NCBI GenBank assembly: GCA_032622095.1
Contig: CP136064.1
Location: 214,224,205-214,288,204 of the forward strand
Origin: Siphonodentalium dalli
Taxonomy: Eukaryota; Mollusca; Scaphopoda; Gadilida; Siphonodentaliidae
Direction: 5' to 3'
Length of the DNA stretch: 64,000 bases
The notes under the pieces are model-generated. The model made no database searches. It was not told the origin of the DNA and was given only the letters and a program-made list of their open reading frames with translations. Of this stretch, positions 33,240 through 45,544 are shown piece after piece. Both the position numbers and the translations under genes were made by a program. Positions within the stretch are counted from its first letter, which is position 1, and each line of letters starts with the position of its first letter.

Positions 33240-34540
33240 GATGCCAATGTGCAATACTTCGAAATAATCCTGAATTAAAGGCTTAGTATGATTTATTCAT
33301 GCCACATTGAGATATCCCTCAACTCAGTTCAAGCTTGACGATAAGTATCGATTGTTATTACTTCTTCTCTTCATTTCTTTGATCTATCACATATCTATTG
33401 AAGTGGTCTCACATCCGTGCATCTATGAGTTCAATAGATCAACGAGTGACGGATAGTAACCCTTTCTGAGAATGTCATTCGTTCCAAAAAGTACAGTCTT
33501 CTGCGATTACTCTGTATTAACATGACCGGGAGTGTGGTCAATGTTATTGTTAACAAATTATCAATTGTTATCGAATGGCCATGTTGTGATACAAATCGAT
33601 ACACAATTTCTAATTTCCACCCCTTTCTTTTGTGCCATATATAATTGCGGTCTACGTACTCATTATATTTAAGAAACATTTGGGTGATCTATATTGCGGC
33701 GATCGCCGAACTTATATATGCTTATATATGTTAATGTTTCTTCAAGTTTGTCAGTCCGGATCGAATTCTACCGAGACTTATGATTTTATTGCTTTATAAT
33801 CGACTTTTAATGACGTCAATATGTATGCTATTGCTCCTCACTGGGTGGGGGTCGCCGCTAACTGCGACACTTTTGTTCTAACTGCTGTTTTTCTGAATCG
33901 TTTTATAATTCAACCGCGTGTTGCATGATTTAACTCGTTTAAATAATAATAAAGATATCGTATTTCCGTGGTTATATTGACTTCGTTCTTTCTGCATCGT
34001 TTATTACTGATCGTATGAAGCCGACGTTCTACCTATTTACTATATGCGTAGTAATATAGTCTCATGTGTATGTGTTCCAGTCTCAACCCAGGAGCCTATA
34101 TGAGTATATAGGAGTAAGGGATTGGATCTGAAATGGGGTGGTGTCCATATCCAGTACCAACTGCGTGATTTTCGCACTGCGCTTTGTTGGTAGCCTAATC
34201 TCAAACGTAATTTCACCGGAAACATTCTGAAAAATCAATCAGTTTTCAATTAAGTAACGATTGTTGTCACTCTTAACACATTTCGCGCATTTTCATCATT
34301 AAAATTTCTAATATTCACTTACTTTAAACATAATTTATTCGTATATAAATATACAACGGGGATCAGGGCACAAGTTATTTCAACTTATAGGTATAGCCCA
34401 TCTCCCGCATACAATTTGACAATACATGACAAGAAGACGATAACAAGCGTTTGTACATGGTGAGAACAAATTTTGAATTTTCATTATGTCGAAAACATAT
34501 TTCAGCGTATGTGTCCATGAATTACCAATTACGACGAGAA
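33240..34540. other. Intron, nothing recognised
   Basis: No repeat shared within the window and no convincing coding frame. Short ORFs at 33431 and 34040 (antisense) have no family signature. Confidence 0.35.
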
Positions 34541-34547
34541 TAAAAAT

Positions 34548-35126
34548 ATGCCTATATCTGTATATGTTGGGACATTTAAGGAAGATGTGAAATATACAAT
34601 TGAAGGCTGTATGGCGAAAACATTTGACTGTGAGGTAAATCTTAATTATATAGTAGATAATTTGGCGACAGGCCCGATGACGACCTTGACGGTTACGCTG
34701 GAAGAGAAGTATGAATATATACAGGGATGGCAAACCATAATTAATTCCTCTGACAAATACCAATTCTATAGAATGATCAAAAACGAATTTGAAGAAGAAA
34801 TTTACCTTCTAAAGCTCCCAACAAACGAAGCATTATCGTTGTTGCGATTCCGCAAGCGAAATCATCGATTGGCAATTGAAACGTCAAGTTGGAAAAACTT
34901 TCCCACCAGTAACACGTGCACGTTATGTGGAAAGTCTATTGGAAGCGAGTACCACACACTACTGATATGTGAGAGTCTCAACGATACCAGGGTTAAATTT
35001 ATTCCGCGATACTATTATACACACCCAAATGACGATAAACTCCGTCATCTCACTTATGAAAAACAATAAATCTCAGGTGCTGCACAATGTCTATCGTTTC
35101 ATAAAATTGATAAATGAAAAAATAAT
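34548..35126 (+). pseudogene. LINE (non-LTR retrotransposon) ORF2 C-terminal remnant
   Basis: From about 34720 the frame reads like the tail of a CR1/L2-type ORF2 protein: YQFYRMIKNEF, FRKRNHRLAIE, then a CCHC-like knuckle CTLCGKSIGSEYHTLLIC and YYYTHPND. A stop follows at 35067, but the -1 frame continues LMKNNKSQVLHNVYRFIKL, so a frameshift near 35050 broke the end. The first 55 or so codons are not recognisable. It is truncated at the 5' end, as is usual for LINE copies, and lacks the reverse transcriptase core. Confidence 0.7.
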
Positions 35127-35129
35127 GAC

Positions 35130-36136
35130 CAGCAGTATAGTATAGATGTATATCGACATTCCTTTATTTGATTAGTCACCAAATGAGACCCATACACCCC
35201 CCCCCCCCCAACCCCACAAATATACTGTGTGCCCAATGTGGGAAATGGACCATCGGACGGTCCGCGTGAGTTTACAGAGATGTACCCGCACCATCGGTGC
35301 AAACCTGCAGGTAGTGGTGAACTCGCATCGCATAAATCGGTGTAAGTAAGGCAGGTAGAATGTTAAAGTGGCATATAGCTGACGTGATTCCTTTTTGAAG
35401 ATTTTATGAGACAATATACACTAGAACTTGAACCGAAGACTATGATTTAATTTTACATAATACCATGTCGTGTCACTTTAATCACTGCCTCGATTGTATA
35501 CGGCTACATTGAAAAAAATGGTCCATGTATACATGTGCATTTAATATTGTGATCTCTCCGGGAACCAAGCTTATAATACAGTAACCATAAAGACATGATT
35601 ATATAATACAATATCCAGAGACAGTATATATACAACAGTCCATGGTGATAAGAGTAATCAAAATAAAGTCGTATACGTTATTGGTTTAAAGATTTATACT
35701 TTTAAAATTCACTCACTCACCAATAACCAAGCGTGTCCATCGGCTGTCAGCACAGACTGCAATCGACGATTACCGAAAACAGAATGACCCGGCCCCGAGA
35801 GATCACACACCGACCGAAATAACCCCGTGAAAATTCGACTAAATCGTGCGTTTATAGCTGTCTGAATCGTCGATGCGATAAGAGCGATAGATTGCCTGCA
35901 TATGCCCCCCCGCCCAGCCTGATGTGATTGTGTGTTTCGGTGAGTGGTGTCATCCCGATAGGCTGCATAATATAGTTATCCGTTATCAAATCACGTAAAC
36001 CTTTGGTGACTGGATGCTCGCTCGGCGAGACCATTCAGTTGTGAAAGGATGATTGACCAGTTAAAGTGACACAATAGACCCGTTCGCCTTATTTGTATCA
36101 CAAAGTACCCGATCGACATATAATCACATACTTATG

Positions 36137-36182
<46 letters not shown>

Positions 36183-36598
36183 CACAACAATATATATTGT
36201 ATTTTTTGGAAGATCTAAATTATAGAACTAAGCATTAAAAATAAGTTTTGTGGAATCTTTTACAGTCTCTCTCAATGTATAATAAGGATAACGTTATGCA
36301 GCCAAATGACGAAAAATCACCATACACCTCGAGATACCTATAACACGTCGGGTATTATGTATATATATTTCATTACATGTAGTTCACTTTATTATTTTTT
36401 CTCAAATACTGTATTTGTATATGGTTTAATGAGAATGAACATATTTGAATTTGAAGAAAAAAAATTTATCGGTGTATATACAAATGGTGGATATGGCGGT
36501 CCGAATTTGGGAGGTGTCAGGCAATGTTTGTGTTTGGTGCATGTTGAGCGATTTGTGGTTGACATTGGGTTGTGGCTATTTAATGTCAGAGCAGCCTG
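35130..36598. other. Intron, poly-C and TA runs only
   Basis: A run of about 13 C lies at 35197..35209 and a (TA)n run at 36141..36177. No other repeat or coding signal was recognised. Confidence 0.4.
36141..36177. repeat. (TA)n microsatellite
   Basis: About 18 uninterrupted TA dinucleotides. Confidence 0.9.
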
Positions 36599-36599
36599 A

Positions 36600-36889
36600 C
36601 AGTCATGAATCGAAGCTTTTTGTCGCACCAATATACTGTTGCACAATTTGGAAAAAACCTTATATTCTCGGGAATTTATAGGTGCCATATCACGAAAAAA
36701 AAACTGATCAATGTCGGTTATAATGAAGTGTTCGCGGATTAACTTATCAAGTTCCATCCGTTCATTTTGATATAACGAGCACATAAAAAGAAATGGTATG
36801 CATCTTCCAATATTCACGATTTGGACCCTCGGATTTCCCATTTTTTTGGCATATAGAGGTGAGATACCTAACCGCGCCGTTACATCCAT
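36600..36889 (-). pseudogene. Possible LINE ORF2 C-terminal remnant (antisense)
   Basis: The antisense frame reads FLFMCSLYQNERMELDKLI and REYKVFSKLCNSIL, which resembles the last segment of LINE ORF2 proteins after the CCHC knuckle ('HFLF.C......R......' then a 'KL..F' helix). The knuckle cysteines are not intact. It lies just upstream of exon 36958, on the opposite strand. The call rests on a short pattern only. Confidence 0.4.
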
Positions 36890-36957
36890 GTATGGCTCTG
36901 ACTCAGGGTGTCATTTCATGCTGAACATAATGCAGTTACTTCATATTTCTCTTGCAG

Positions 36958-36995
36958 GTATGATCTTAAAAAGGGGTCGAGTTTGTTTTATGCAG
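36958..36995 (+). CDS. Metalloprotease micro-exon (38 bp)
   Basis: Acceptor TATTTCTCTTGCAG, donor GCAG/GTAAGA; one base, 12 codons, one base (phase 2 to 1). It completes the Lys codon opened by exon 29165..29316 and reads YDLKKGSSLFYA, the 'T(R/K)YDL' segment that follows HDHAMLFT in M12B proteins. It is short, but both neighbours need exactly these phases. Confidence 0.85.
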
Positions 36996-37160
36996 GTAAG
37001 AGCATTATATGGAAGGTATGTCATATGCCAGCACAAATATGTGAGGTAGTGATACATCGTGTCGAACCAGCTAGGTTTCTGGACACAATGTAAAGCGGGT
37101 CTAAATATTCGGTGGTTGCGGTTGATAACCAGCGACCCCCAGGTATGAACATCTTGTTAA

Positions 37161-37677
37161 AGATACGGGCGGCGTTGGTGGTGGGTATGCTGTTGAAATA
37201 TTCACCTCCGTCAATAACCGCCATAAACAGAAAGAATAGTAAAATATAGACATACCTTGTTCTTATACCAATCAGAAATATGGCATAAACAGTATGTTAT
37301 TGTCAATTTTTTTCCTTTGTTATGTAAACAAAAGCAAAAAACGTTACGTTACCTGGCTTTTGTTTAGATCCGGATATGGTAAACATAAAGAGCGTTGTTT
37401 GTTACTGTTTTCCTGATATGGAAATAATAAAGAGCGTTTATATAATTTGTGTGATTAACCAATAGAATTGCGCTGTGTTATGTAAACAGAAGCACAACTT
37501 CTGTAACATGAGCAGGATCTTGTTTACGTACACCATCGTACGTTTTGGCGACAATGTACTATTTACGCGCTGATTATGTTTGGCATATGAACAAAACTAC
37601 ATATATTTTAATATTCCTTTTGTTGGTGGCAATTTGAACAAATATGAATATTTCTGCAACGAACGCCGCCCATGCCT
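37161..37677 (-). mobile_element. TTAA-flanked MITE, family A2, copy 2
   Basis: 517 bp, reverse, AGATACGGGCGGCGTTGGTG to GAACGCCGCCCATGCCT, TTAA at 37157..37160 and 37678..37681. Close relative of 15168..15677. Confidence 0.82.
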
Positions 37678-38847
37678 TTAACTAAATTGTCTACTCAGCA
37701 CGTTGAGTGAAAATTTGTTGAGCGAATTGTACTCAGCTGTTGAGCAATGAGTACTCCTCAACAATGACAAACCAGGATATCTGTATCGGATTAAATCAAT
37801 GCGTTGATTATAGTCTGGTCGATAAACTAAATTTTAGGGTCAACCTAGAATAAATTTGGACTAAGTTGGTTTCTATTCCATTTTGAAGAGAAATGTATCC
37901 TCTATAACATATCCAAAATCGGCTAAAATCCGCTTTGATCATTTTCTGTAATCCAAGATGGCGTCCATGATGGCAGTTGGTATCGACAAATTCTGAATTT
38001 CGGTGGTATTGGGCGCCAACTAATACCAAATTAGTAATAAAATAAAATACACACAAACAATGCTTAGTCGTAAGCCATATCGGTAGAATGCCTGTCCCAA
38101 TATGACCGCCAAAATGGACAAAATAATATGAAATTTTTAATTTGTGGAAAATTGAATAGCTAGTCATACAAGAACGAACAAGCCCTCGAATTATACGAGG
38201 AAGAATGATTTCAGAGTATACGGGGAGCTTTTAATAATAGATGTAAGATTCTCTCCAATGTATCTCGCGAGAGAGCAAACGAAAGCCAGGTCTCATACAA
38301 CAATTAAATATGGAGTTTGTGGGCGCCAAGAACCAGAAGAATAACGCAGTTTTATCTGTACTGTTTATCTTGAATCGCGTAATATATGTGTAATTAAACA
38401 GTTAAATGTTATCTAATAGGGATGTCTTGACTATGTGACCTTTTCTAGAGGCAGAAATGTATGTAATGAAAACAGTCTCACGAATCATTTATTTTTAAAT
38501 CTACAACGCCAAATATGTCAAAATTCACAACTATAGAACAGTATGAGAGCTATTCATATGGTACTAGGCAAAATATGTAGATCCTATTGTCCGTGTCTTA
38601 AAATAGTAGTCTAAGTTGCCTCCGGTCAATTGATTAAACACGAATATTTCGCTTTTATCACACAAATACATGGTGGTATACCATAAACGCAATTTATCAA
38701 AATACAAAGGAGTACAATAAACTATCTTCAATAAATTCTCAACATAACCAAATTTGCCTACATACTCTGTGGCAGAGACTGTATTTATACCTGGAAATTA
38801 TATGTGCTTAACTGCACTAAGGCCACATATACGCGAAACGTGGTAAC

Positions 38848-40073
38848 CGGACATTTCCCCACCGGACATTTACCCACTTTCAAAAGCGGACAATTTCCCC
38901 ACCCGGACATTTACCCACCGGACATTTCCCCACCCGGACATTTCCCAACCCTGCTAATAAAATGCTTTGTGCTACATCCTTTACCGCAGACATCAAATAA
39001 TGTTTTCAGCCGATGTAATGTTTTGACAAACATGAAAGCGTGTTTTGACAAACATGAAAGAGTGTTTTGACGATAGTTTGGGACAACAACGCAGTTGAAA
39101 CAATATTGTGACAATTATGATCACAGTATGACCACAGCGACGAACTCTCGCATGCAAGGGGTGTGTCACAACTGATGACGAGGTAAGTCCCAATTTCCAT
39201 GATGTTAATTCATTTGCTGATCATTTTCTGAAGAACAAAAATAAAGAGCGTTCATCATTAATTATTCAATAATATGTGTGCACATTTCCATAGAGAGCAT
39301 TTAATTTGATATTTTTCTGAAGAACAGAAATAAAGAGCGTTCATCGTTAATTTCCATTTTATAAAGAGAATTTAATTTGAAGAACAGAAATAAAGATCTC
39401 GATGTACACGTTCATTGGTAAATACTCAAATAATGAATGTATATTATATAGTGAATAATTGTAATATTTTTGTTCTTTAGGTAAACACAGTTATCAGCAG
39501 CACGCAACATTGCCATGACGGCGACCAGACAGATATTGATGCCACGAAAGCCCGTATTGACATCAAACAAGCAGTCGTCTGCAACCGAGGAAAGACTGTC
39601 CAAATAGTGAAAGACAAGTTAACAGAGTATCCACTACCAGTACGTGTGGCAGCTGGCAAAACCGAGACTGTGAAGATGGCCGTCAGAAGGTTAAAACGAG
39701 GGAAAACGCCAGATGAACCCAGCACTATCAAGGACATTCCAGTGTTGCAAGAAGAATATACAACAACCGGTGGTTGTGACAACTTTCCATTTCTCATCTA
39801 CGACAACCACAAAGAGGGCGAGAACAACGACAGACGTTCCATTAGAGTTAAGAAAGATTAAGTGTTTTGTTATGTATCGTTACCATTTGTTGTTATTGCT
39901 GTTCCATGTACATAATTTCGTTCATTGAAATAAATCTGATTTTACCACACACCCATAGTAATAGTAAATACCACACACCCATAGAAACAGTCAAAGGTGG
40001 TGAAAAGTCCGGTGGGGAAATGTCCGCTTTGATATTGAGTAAGTGGGGAAATGTCCGGTGGGTAAATGTCCGT
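38848..40073. mobile_element. Inner inverted-repeat element with GGACATTTCCCCACC repeats
   Basis: Left side has CGGACATTTCCCCACCGGAC, ATTTACCCACTT and AAAGCGGACAATTTCCCC; the right side (39995..40073) has the same series inverted. GGACATTT occurs about five times at the left end alone, so the ends are themselves tandem. It encloses the coding fragment at 39480..39861 and several AAAGAGCGTTCATC direct repeats (39240..39400). Confidence 0.6.
39480..39861 (+). pseudogene. MULE/FLYWCH-type transposase N-terminal fragment
   Basis: An open frame after a consensus acceptor (TTTTTGTTCTTTAG) reads DQTDIDATKARIDIKQ, then AGKTETVKMAVRRLKRGKTP and TTTGGCDNFPFLIYDN. This order (basic linker, 'TTGG...FLIYDN') matches the segment just before the DDE domain in Mutator-like transposase proteins of invertebrates with FLYWCH fingers. 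The frame ends shortly after, in RRSIRVKKD, before any catalytic residue, so it cannot catalyse transposition. Recognition is from the pattern only. It may explain the long inverted repeats around it. Confidence 0.5.
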
Positions 40074-42232
40074 TTAACTCCAAAAACAAGAATATATTGA
40101 TCAACTCTCCAAATTTATACAAAACGCAAGAGTTAATCACGAATAATGCATGATATCTGCACTCAGTCACGATATCTCCAACAGTTTCGAGGAGACAGCG
40201 CGATTTAGTGATGCATGTCATCAAACAACATTGTGATTCCCTATAATATAAATATTAACCCGAACATAAATCATAAACGTACGTTGCAGTGATCGATAAA
40301 TCATTCAGTTAGATCTGTTTTAATTATATGTGTACCTTTAAAGATATATAAGAACATACTTGTAAATTACCAATGTGTATTTACGCTTATAGGTGGTTAT
40401 CCAATATGTTGCTTTCGTCGTAGCATGGATTGGAGTTGCGGCCATTTTGGCAGCCATTTCATCGCCGCGAATGCATTATTTTCTGTCCTTGTCACTCTAT
40501 TCGCCCTCTATACTCTTAATTTCACACAAACTGGTATATATCGGATGGAGGATTAATGCGTTCTGGTGTCGCCGATGAAGGATATTGTAGAAAAACGTAC
40601 TTCACAAGGTCGAAAATGGGCATTTTTTTAAATATCTGTAAAAAAGTTTGCTCAAAGCGGATTTTAGCCGATTTTGGATATGTTGTAGTGGATAATTTAT
40701 ATTCCTCTTCAAATTGGAATAAAAACCAACTTAGTCCAAATTTATTCTAGGTCAAACATTTTATCGACCAGACTATATAGTTCTATAAGAACGATGACTA
40801 AACTTAAACCACTGTGCATCTAACGATAAGCATGCCATGCGTTGCCCGCCATGTTTGGATACATACAACTGAAACGTACAGATGGGAGGAGATGATCAGC
40901 AGATATATCAGATCTCATTAAAGAGTAAAACATTTGAAGATGATGGTCAAGTTTCATTGACACCACAGACAATCCGGAGATGAACCAAATGAATTCATGT
41001 ATACCGCAGTATTTTTTCAAATCTCCCATGATTCTGCTCTTTTGGAATTTGATGAATTGCTTAAAGGCCCACTTAATTTTCGAATTTACATATATAAAAT
41101 ATACACGCCCGATAACCCTATAGGCTGGTGGCTGTGGGTAGGCATATTGCTGTAGTGATATTGTGTGTCGGTTTTCACACGTGTGCTCAGAATTTTAGGA
41201 ATATCATAACATCTGGAATCAACCCGGCGAGAACGCTTATGGCATTAGATAGGACCATGACTGGTGTATTCATACACCATTTGTGATAGCCGTGTGCCTT
41301 TAGATATATTTTTTATTACTTAATTTGTCGAATTTTACAACCGGTTTTTGTCATTTATCAAAGAAACTACCTAATATAAATGGTAGAAATCTCGATATGT
41401 AGGCTTCATGTACACATGTCACTAGATGCACATTCCATTGATACAATGAAACCAAAATCCACAATAAAAGACATATTTTTCGTGGAAAAATATCGATTTT
41501 CCTGAGTGTCATATCACAAATTTATGACAGGCATATTGCCTCCGCAGATAGGCTCATGGCAAAGCACAAACTTGTTATGATAGGCAAGTGGCATTGTTGA
41601 TAGGCACGTTGTAAATATTGACCAAGCTCCAATTTAACACTTTAAAGCCAACAATATGCAACTTCTGGCATATATTATTTTATAAATACACTCTGGAATG
41701 ATTATTCATTCATATAAAATAGACAGAACCACACATATGTGTGCATGACGTGAAAATTAACGGACGAGTTTGTTACGCGGAATGTTACAACGTTACAACG
41801 ATGATTCGCGAGTTGTAACTTGCAGCATAATTTAATTTTCTCACCACGCACACATAATGTGTGGTTGTATTTTATTACACACCCACTAGAACTATTCAAC
41901 ATCGAGATTTAGCGTTTATTGATTCGTTTCTGTCGTAATTTATAGCCATTTTTATCAAACTGATAGGCGACTTTATTAATAAAGTTTGTAGTTCTTGTTC
42001 AAAAGATAAAGTTGACGTAATTTGTGACTCGTGACGTCGACGTTTTCCGTATTGTATACGTGTTGAATACGTTGGTAAAGATATTGTATGGGCTACACAC
42101 TGCTCAATATAAGAAAATTAACACAACGATTCATCTATATCGGGCTCTATTTCTTCTGGTTCCGACATTATTTTAGCTTCTTTCTGAAATAGATAATTGA
42201 GCGGAGCCTGAGTCAGATATAAATACAATTGG

Positions 42233-42655
42233 ACCACTGTAAATGGTTGGCATTTTTTGTCAATACCGTGGGGCAGTTTGGGTACGAAGTAGGTACAAAG
42301 TGTCGGCTCTTTCACTAATGGCCTTCTAACGTCAACCATTTCTGAGATGTGCATTACAGTTTAAACGGAAGTTGCAAAACCCGCCCAAATTTGTGCTATT
42401 ATTTCATAATAAACAGAATAAATACTAATTATTTCTAAGTTTGAATACATTTTATCAGATTTATTGACTAATTTCTGCATTTAGAATCAGAATCTTAGAT
42501 TTAAATGTCAGGAAATCTGAAATCATCCCGCGATGACAACTCGGTGTTTTTTTTTTTAGGTGATCATTTCTCCGATATGATATCGTACTCGGTGAATTTT
42601 AGACGCACCCAAAAACCTGCCCCACGGTATTGACAAAAACATTTACCACTATAAA
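42233..42655. repeat. Inner inverted repeat with GTCAATACCGTGGGGCAG arms
   Basis: CACTGTAAATGGTTGGCATT and TTTTGTCAATACCGTGGGGC on the left match, inverted, CTGCCCCACGGTATTGACAA and AACATTTACCACTA on the right. It is nested in the element above. A 78-codon antisense ORF covers its left arm; no family recognised. Confidence 0.6.
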
Positions 42656-43020
42656 TGCACACGAAATCTCACGGCGAATCCTCCTATATAGAGCCAATGA
42701 GACAACAGCGAACAATCAATTAAGTTAACGCCCCACACACATTTGTATTATTGCTCGGTGCTCCTGTTTATGTATATACGGCATAACTGGGTCATGGTCC
42801 AGGTCCACTATATGTATGCTCTAGCAATACAGGTTCTAGCGTACCCTAATTTTCGCACCAGATATTTCTCTGAGCCCAATGTCTTTACCAATATTGATAC
42901 CACATAAAATTATGTATAACAAGAGATGGACTGTCCGGTGCATACCCCCTCGTGGCATACCGCCTCGTGTGGGCATATCTATAACTTATGAGGGCTATAC
43001 TCAGACAGATGGACCCAAAC

Positions 43021-43545
43021 ACCAGCATTTTCATATAAACAAAGATGAGTAACTATAGAACAATAAAAACAAAACAAACATTTGAATGTGCCATTAAATG
43101 TACTCATAGTGGTGAACATCCATACAAAATTTCATTGAGATCCGAGCATTACTGTTCAAGTTATGACATGAACAGACATCGGATGGACCAAACAACCAAC
43201 ATTTCCAGATAAACAAAGATGAATAACTCTAGAATGCAAAAGCAGAACAGAACAATGGAACCATCTATTGAATGTCCTCATAGTAGTGAACATCCATACC
43301 AAATTTCATTGAGATCCCAGCACAACTGTTGAAGTTACGACATGAACAGACACCAGACGGACCAAAAAGCCAACATTTCCAGATAAACAAAGATGAATAA
43401 CTCCAGAATGGAAAATCCGAACAAAACGATGGAACCCTCTTTTTAATGTCCTCATAGTATTGAACATCCATACCAAATTACATTGAGATCCGAGCACTAC
43501 TGTTCAAGTTATGACATGAACAGACCTCGGACGTACGTACGAACG
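43021..43545. repeat. Three-unit tandem array, exact 174-bp spacing, ending in GGAC repeats
   Basis: Units start at 43021, 43195 and 43369 with CAACATTTCCAGATAAACAA, then AGATGAATAACTC, CATAGTAGTGAACATCCATA and CAAATTTCATTGAGATCC. The last ends in ACGTACGTACGAACGGACGG and further GGAC repeats, then a CCCCCCTTTAAAAAAAGGGGG hairpin. Flanked at the left by GCATACCCCCTCGTGGCATA. A common style of mollusc dispersed repeat. Confidence 0.85.
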
Positions 43546-44993
43546 GACGGACGGACGAACAGACAGGTGCAAAACAGCATACCCCCCTTTAAAAAAAGGG
43601 GGTATAACTATTAGCTACATTTAGCATTGGCGGGACATTGAATTATTGTTAATAGCATCGTATGCTGTTATTTATTTGTGTGCGGTTTATATTCCATAAA
43701 CCGGCGTAGACATGAATCGTTCTGGTCGAAGAGAAAAAAACAAACATATGAACGCCATTCTTTCGCAGAACGCCAAAAATAAAACCGGCTATAAATGGTA
43801 GCTATATTATCTATATGTAGTGGACCATGACCATTCAGCCTGAAAACTGCACAAAGCTGGCATGGCTCATTTTTTTACATTAAAATATACTGAATAGTTT
43901 GGGCTATACTTTCCCCATTTTCAATTAAAATCCCATTTTGCAAGTTTGTCACAGTTAAAACGTTTTACATTACAACTGCCAGTATTTAGTTCTTGGAAAT
44001 AAGTAATGTATGTTTCGTGACTCATGGACGATGTGAATTTACAACACTGTGAATAATATAGTATCATAAAAGCGTTTTTTCTCAGACTAAAACCACTATT
44101 GATCATTGTGCTACATGCGTGTCTGTGTTTGCCATATGTCTATCCTCTCGGTGTTTGGCTATTCAATATGCCTACCACAAAATATTGACCGGACAGTATG
44201 TCAAATAGCTTTTTTTAACTGAAAAATGCATTATTTGAGTTCGCAGTCATGTTCGTCTTGTCACTGAGATACTATACCACATGTATCCACGAAAATAACT
44301 TACAAATCGACATGCTGAGCAAATTTGGGAGTCTGTTTACTTTGAAAGTTTGAAAAAGTCGACAAAATCCGAGATATTTTGTCTTCAAACAACGTATTCT
44401 ACAATGCCAAATTGTTACCAAGAAGTTCAACTTATAAATCAGACATTACTGCATCTGACGTGATAAAAAAATCTGACCTTTTACAGCGTATTTGATCAAT
44501 TATAATCTAAAACATACCTTGGTTGCGACACCCGCCACGCAATATCACCACAGCAATATGCCTACCCACAGCCACCAGCCTATAGGGTTATCGGGCGTGA
44601 TATATGCCATATAATATGCCATTTGGAAGAGGAAGCTTCAAACATTGTATTATCAACTTATCCGGTGTAATAAGCTGTCAACTTTTGTTTTTGTTTTTAT
44701 GTATTGACGTGTTCTATGTGCTTAAGTTTCATCTGGACTGTACTGCGAAGTCTATTATTTTCAATGGAAGGGGAATAACTCTACTTCTTAGTTTGAATCC
44801 TGTTGCATTCCGGTAGCGAAAGGGGGGATTTATTTTTATGATTTAAGCTAATTTTCTTTTACACTATGGGTACATTCTGAGACACATACGTTCCAAATGG
44901 TGATGAATTATAGTATTTAATCATATTTTATGTCACAGATTGTTATTAAAACCGTATATCAAGTCACTAAAAACAAAATAAATGGGCCTTTAA

Positions 44994-45540
44994 TGTTTCC
45001 AATTCGGTCGCTGATTCTGGATATATCCGGTTAAGTTTCAAGAAAATACTCTCACCTAATATTCCCAGCGAAGTCAGCTTACATACATTTCGCACATTAG
45101 TGACGTTCCTTGGATCTATAATTACACCGCCGTTGGGTAATTGTTGAGTACATTTTTAGTCAACGATATTTTCAGTGAATGAAGCTGACTATACATGTAG
45201 CTCGCTTTCTATATATATATATGCCTATCTCCTCTCTGGCCCCCTCTCTCTCCCTAGCTGTGTCTGATGTTTGCAAAACAATATGCTGCCATGATAGAAA
45301 TCCAGTCGTGGCGGAGCTTGTTCCAATCCCGATACGGAAGGATTTGTAATCCACTTACATGGAATGGAACCTTATTTTATTTCTCTTTCTGTGAATGTTT
45401 GTCAGTGGCTTTTAATTGAATTGAATGCTTTTATTCTCAGAATGACGGTTTGTGTTACCCATTTGCGTACCCAACGTCCGATCAAAAGATGTGGCTTTTT
45501 GGGATGTTTTAAGAACAACGAAGTCAAATTCTGGTAAAAA
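44994..45540. other. Intron, nothing recognised
   Basis: No exon, element end or shared repeat was seen. Confidence 0.4.
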
Positions 45541-45544
45541 ATTG

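Larger units (their letters stand above)
37809..40777. mobile_element. Large fold-back element with TATAGTCTGGTCGATAAA ends
   Basis: About 125 bp at the left (TATAGTCTGGTCGATAAACT, CTAGAATAAATTTGGACTAA, CCAAAATCGGCTAAAATCCG) reappears inverted at 40640..40777. The element spans about 2.97 kb and encloses another inverted-repeat unit (38848..40073) that carries a MULE-like coding fragment. Long terminal inverted repeats over 100 bp fit MULE or Foldback elements; no target duplication was identified. Confidence 0.6.
41104..44599. mobile_element. 3.5-kb terminal-inverted-repeat element inserted in a MITE
   Basis: Ends CACGCCCGATAACCCTATAG and CTATAGGGTTATCGGGCGTG are exact complements; the match continues for about 60 bp (GGCTGGTGGCTGTGGGTAGG, CATATTGCTGT-GTGATATTG). 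ATATA lies on both sides (41099..41103, 44600..44604) and other family B copies have it once, so a 5-bp duplication is likely, though the AT target makes the exact size uncertain. No transposase was recognised. Inside are another inverted-repeat unit (42233..42655) and a 174-bp tandem array. Class unassigned. Confidence 0.75.
41065..44989 (+). mobile_element. TTAA-flanked MITE, family B, copy 3, split by a large insertion
   Basis: Begins AGGCCCACTTAATTTTCGAA after TTAA (41061..41064) and resumes at 44605 with TGCCATATAATATGCCATTT, the TTGTATTATCAACTTATCCG block and GGAAGGGGAATAACTCTA, ending AATGGGCCT before TTAA (44990..44993). The middle 3.5 kb is the foreign element 41104..44599. Confidence 0.82.

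Noticed and set aside
36301-36600. Possible exon of the host gene near 36306..36599
   Set aside because: The frame has no M12B similarity and the required phases are already met by the 38-bp exon at 36958.
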